Positions 12,672 to 13,550 of a DNA stretch of 13,550 nucleotides are shown here, one piece after another. Both the position numbers and the translations under genes were made by a program. The DNA lies in contig CAIUQW010000178.1 in the NCBI GenBank assembly GCA_903901395.1, positions 1 to 13,550 of the forward strand, read 5' to 3'. The stretch comes from an uncultured Chlorobiales bacterium. Lineage in GTDB: Bacteria; Bacteroidota; Chlorobiia; Chlorobiales; Chlorobiaceae. Position 1 is the stretch's first letter; each line of letters begins with the position of its first letter. Under the pieces are notes generated by a model that did not search any database, had not been told where the DNA came from, and saw only the letters and a list, made by a program, of their open reading frames with translations.

Positions 12672-13469
12672 CTACTGCTGCCGAACTTTGAATTTCTTGA
12701 TGTTGCCATCGCGCTCGAAAATCTCCTGCGCGAGATCGAGATAGTCCTTCGAACCAAGGCTCTGGGCGTCGTACAACAGCGCGGGCATTCCGTGGCTCGG
12801 AGCCTCCGAAAGCCTGACGTTCCTGCGGATGTAGGTCTTGTAGACCTTGTCCTTGAAAAACTTCTTGACCTCCTCGGCCACCTGCGTCGCCAGCCTGAGC
12901 CGGGCGTCGTACATCGTCACCAGCACGCCCTCGATTTCAAGCTTCGGATTCAGGTGCTTCCGCACGATGCTGATGGTGTTGAGCAGCTTGCCCAGCCCTT
13001 CGAGCGCGTAATACTCCGCCTGCACGGGAATGAGCACCGAATCGGCTGCGGTGAGCGAGTTGAGCGTGATGAGGCCGAGCGAGGGCGGGCAGTCGATGAT
13101 GATGTAATCGTACTGGTCGCGCACCGCTTTGAGCGCCTTCTGCATGACGAACTCGCGCTCGCGCATGTTGACCAGCTCTACCTCCATGCCGACAAGATTG
13201 ACGTTCGAGGGGAGGACGTCGAGATATTCGAGGCCGGAGGGCTTGATCGCGTCACGGATCTCCCCGCCGTTCAGCATCACGTTGTAGAAGGTGTTTTCGA
13301 TCTCGTCGCCCGTTTCGAGACCGAAGCCCGAGGTGGCGTTGGCCTGCGGATCGATGTCGATCAGCAGCGTTTTGAACTCCGAAATCGCAATGGACGCAGC
13401 GATATTCACCGCGGTGGTGGTTTTACCTACCCCGCCCTTCTGGTTTGCAATAGCAATTACTCTACCCAT
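12672..13469 (-). CDS. parA: ParA/Soj chromosome-partitioning ATPase
   Basis: A 265-residue deviant-Walker-A ATPase that binds DNA in its ATP form and is stimulated by ParB to move chromosome origins apart. The deviant Walker A motif KGGVGKTTT is at 11-19, with the signature Lys11. Walker A' DIDPQANAT is at 38-46 and Walker [11 protein letters not shown] at 123-132. [18 protein letters not shown] near the C-terminus is typical of the chromosomal Soj group rather than MinD or plasmid ParA. The ATG at 13469 immediately precedes the first strand (RVIAIANQ). It is the first gene visible in the parA-parB-dapB unit, with an AT-rich promoter-like region and a 12-bp palindrome upstream. It does not follow gidA/gidB in the visible sequence. 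Confidence 0.97.
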   Translation of the reverse strand: MGRVIAIANQKGGVGKTTTAVNIAASIAISEFKTLLIDIDPQANATSGFGLETGDEIENTFYNVMLNGGEIRDAIKPSGLEYLDVLPSNVNLVGMEVELVNMREREFVMQKALKAVRDQYDYIIIDCPPSLGLITLNSLTAADSVLIPVQAEYYALEGLGKLLNTISIVRKHLNPKLEIEGVLVTMYDARLRLATQVAEEVKKFFKDKVYKTYIRRNVRLSEAPSHGMPALLYDAQSLGSKDYLDLAQEIFERDGNIKKFKVRQQ

Positions 13470-13497
13470 GAACAGTAGCCAGCGTAATGAAAAATAT

Positions 13498-13509
13498 TCG
13501 ACCGGTCGA
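13498..13509. promoter_or_regulatory. Perfect 12-bp palindrome upstream of parA
   Basis: TCGACCGGTCGA is self-complementary and lies 28 bases upstream of the parA start, between it and the AT-rich promoter-like stretch. It may be an operator for ParA autoregulation or another repressor. Palindromes this size also arise by chance, so confidence is modest. Confidence 0.4.
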
Positions 13510-13510
13510 T

Positions 13511-13544
13511 TTACTTCGGAGACATGAAGTATAGTATAATACTT
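13511..13544. promoter_or_regulatory. Divergent promoter-like AT-rich region upstream of parA
   Basis: On the minus strand TATACT occurs twice (13533-13538 and 13528-13533), suitable -10 boxes for parA about 60 bases downstream; their -35 boxes would fall at or beyond the window edge. On the plus strand TTACTT (13511-13516) and a perfect TATAAT (13535-13540) lie 18 bases apart, pointing out of the window. AAGTAT (13527-13532) and ATACTT (13539-13544) form a small inverted repeat over these boxes. A divergent gene just beyond the edge is likely. Confidence 0.45.
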
Positions 13545-13550
13545 GCATAA

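Noticed and set aside
12447..13478. 343-codon plus-strand frame opposite parA and parB
   Set aside because: Antisense to two well-defined genes, with no recognisable motif.
1..13550. tRNA or rRNA genes
   Set aside because: No cloverleaf arms, terminal CCA with T-loop, or rRNA-like conserved segments were noticed on either strand.

Overview
The window most likely comes from a green sulfur bacterium (Chlorobi), probably Chlorobaculum or a close relative. This rests on the style of the MenB/MenC/MenE proteins, on a GC-rich parA-parB-dapB block and on familiarity with these families. It was not tested by a search.

Layout. (1) 1-4015: a type I restriction-modification locus in the order hsdR (only its last 28 codons are in the window), an 800-bp insert with a DUF559 nuclease gene and many C/G-rich repeats, hsdS, and hsdM. 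(2) 4053-4868: menH, followed by a terminator-like hairpin. (3) 4869-7111: an AT-richer accessory segment on the minus strand. It holds an LprI-like secreted protein, an unrecognised small secreted or anchored protein, and a ParE-type toxin with its antitoxin behind a likely self-regulated promoter. (4) 7112-10385: menB-menC-menE, tightly overlapping. (5) 10388-10422: a hairpin between convergent transcription units. (6) 10455-13469, minus strand: parA, parB, dapB and a small membrane-protein gene broken by a one-base frameshift, apparently one operon read from an AT-rich promoter region near the right edge.

How the genes work together. MenH, MenC, MenE and MenB carry out consecutive steps of the o-succinylbenzoate route to menaquinone: SEPHCHC to SHCHC, to OSB, to OSB-CoA, to DHNA-CoA. 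MenF and MenD are not in the window. HsdR, HsdS and HsdM would form one restriction-modification complex. ParA and ParB serve chromosome segregation, and DapB makes tetrahydrodipicolinate for lysine and cell wall. The men genes look like a core operon that foreign material has entered on both sides of menH.

The most unusual structure is at the left end. The last 12 codons of hsdR, stop included, occur a second time exactly 800 bp downstream, just before hsdS. The two copies differ mostly at third codon positions. Between them lies the DUF559 gene, bracketed by a second, inner pair of direct repeats and by inverted members of a C-rich repeat family, and the last residues of the nuclease are themselves encoded by a repeat copy. 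This looks like a small nuclease-plus-repeat cassette spliced into an operon so that the translation start of hsdS was kept. I did not find a convincing wholly new multi-gene system.
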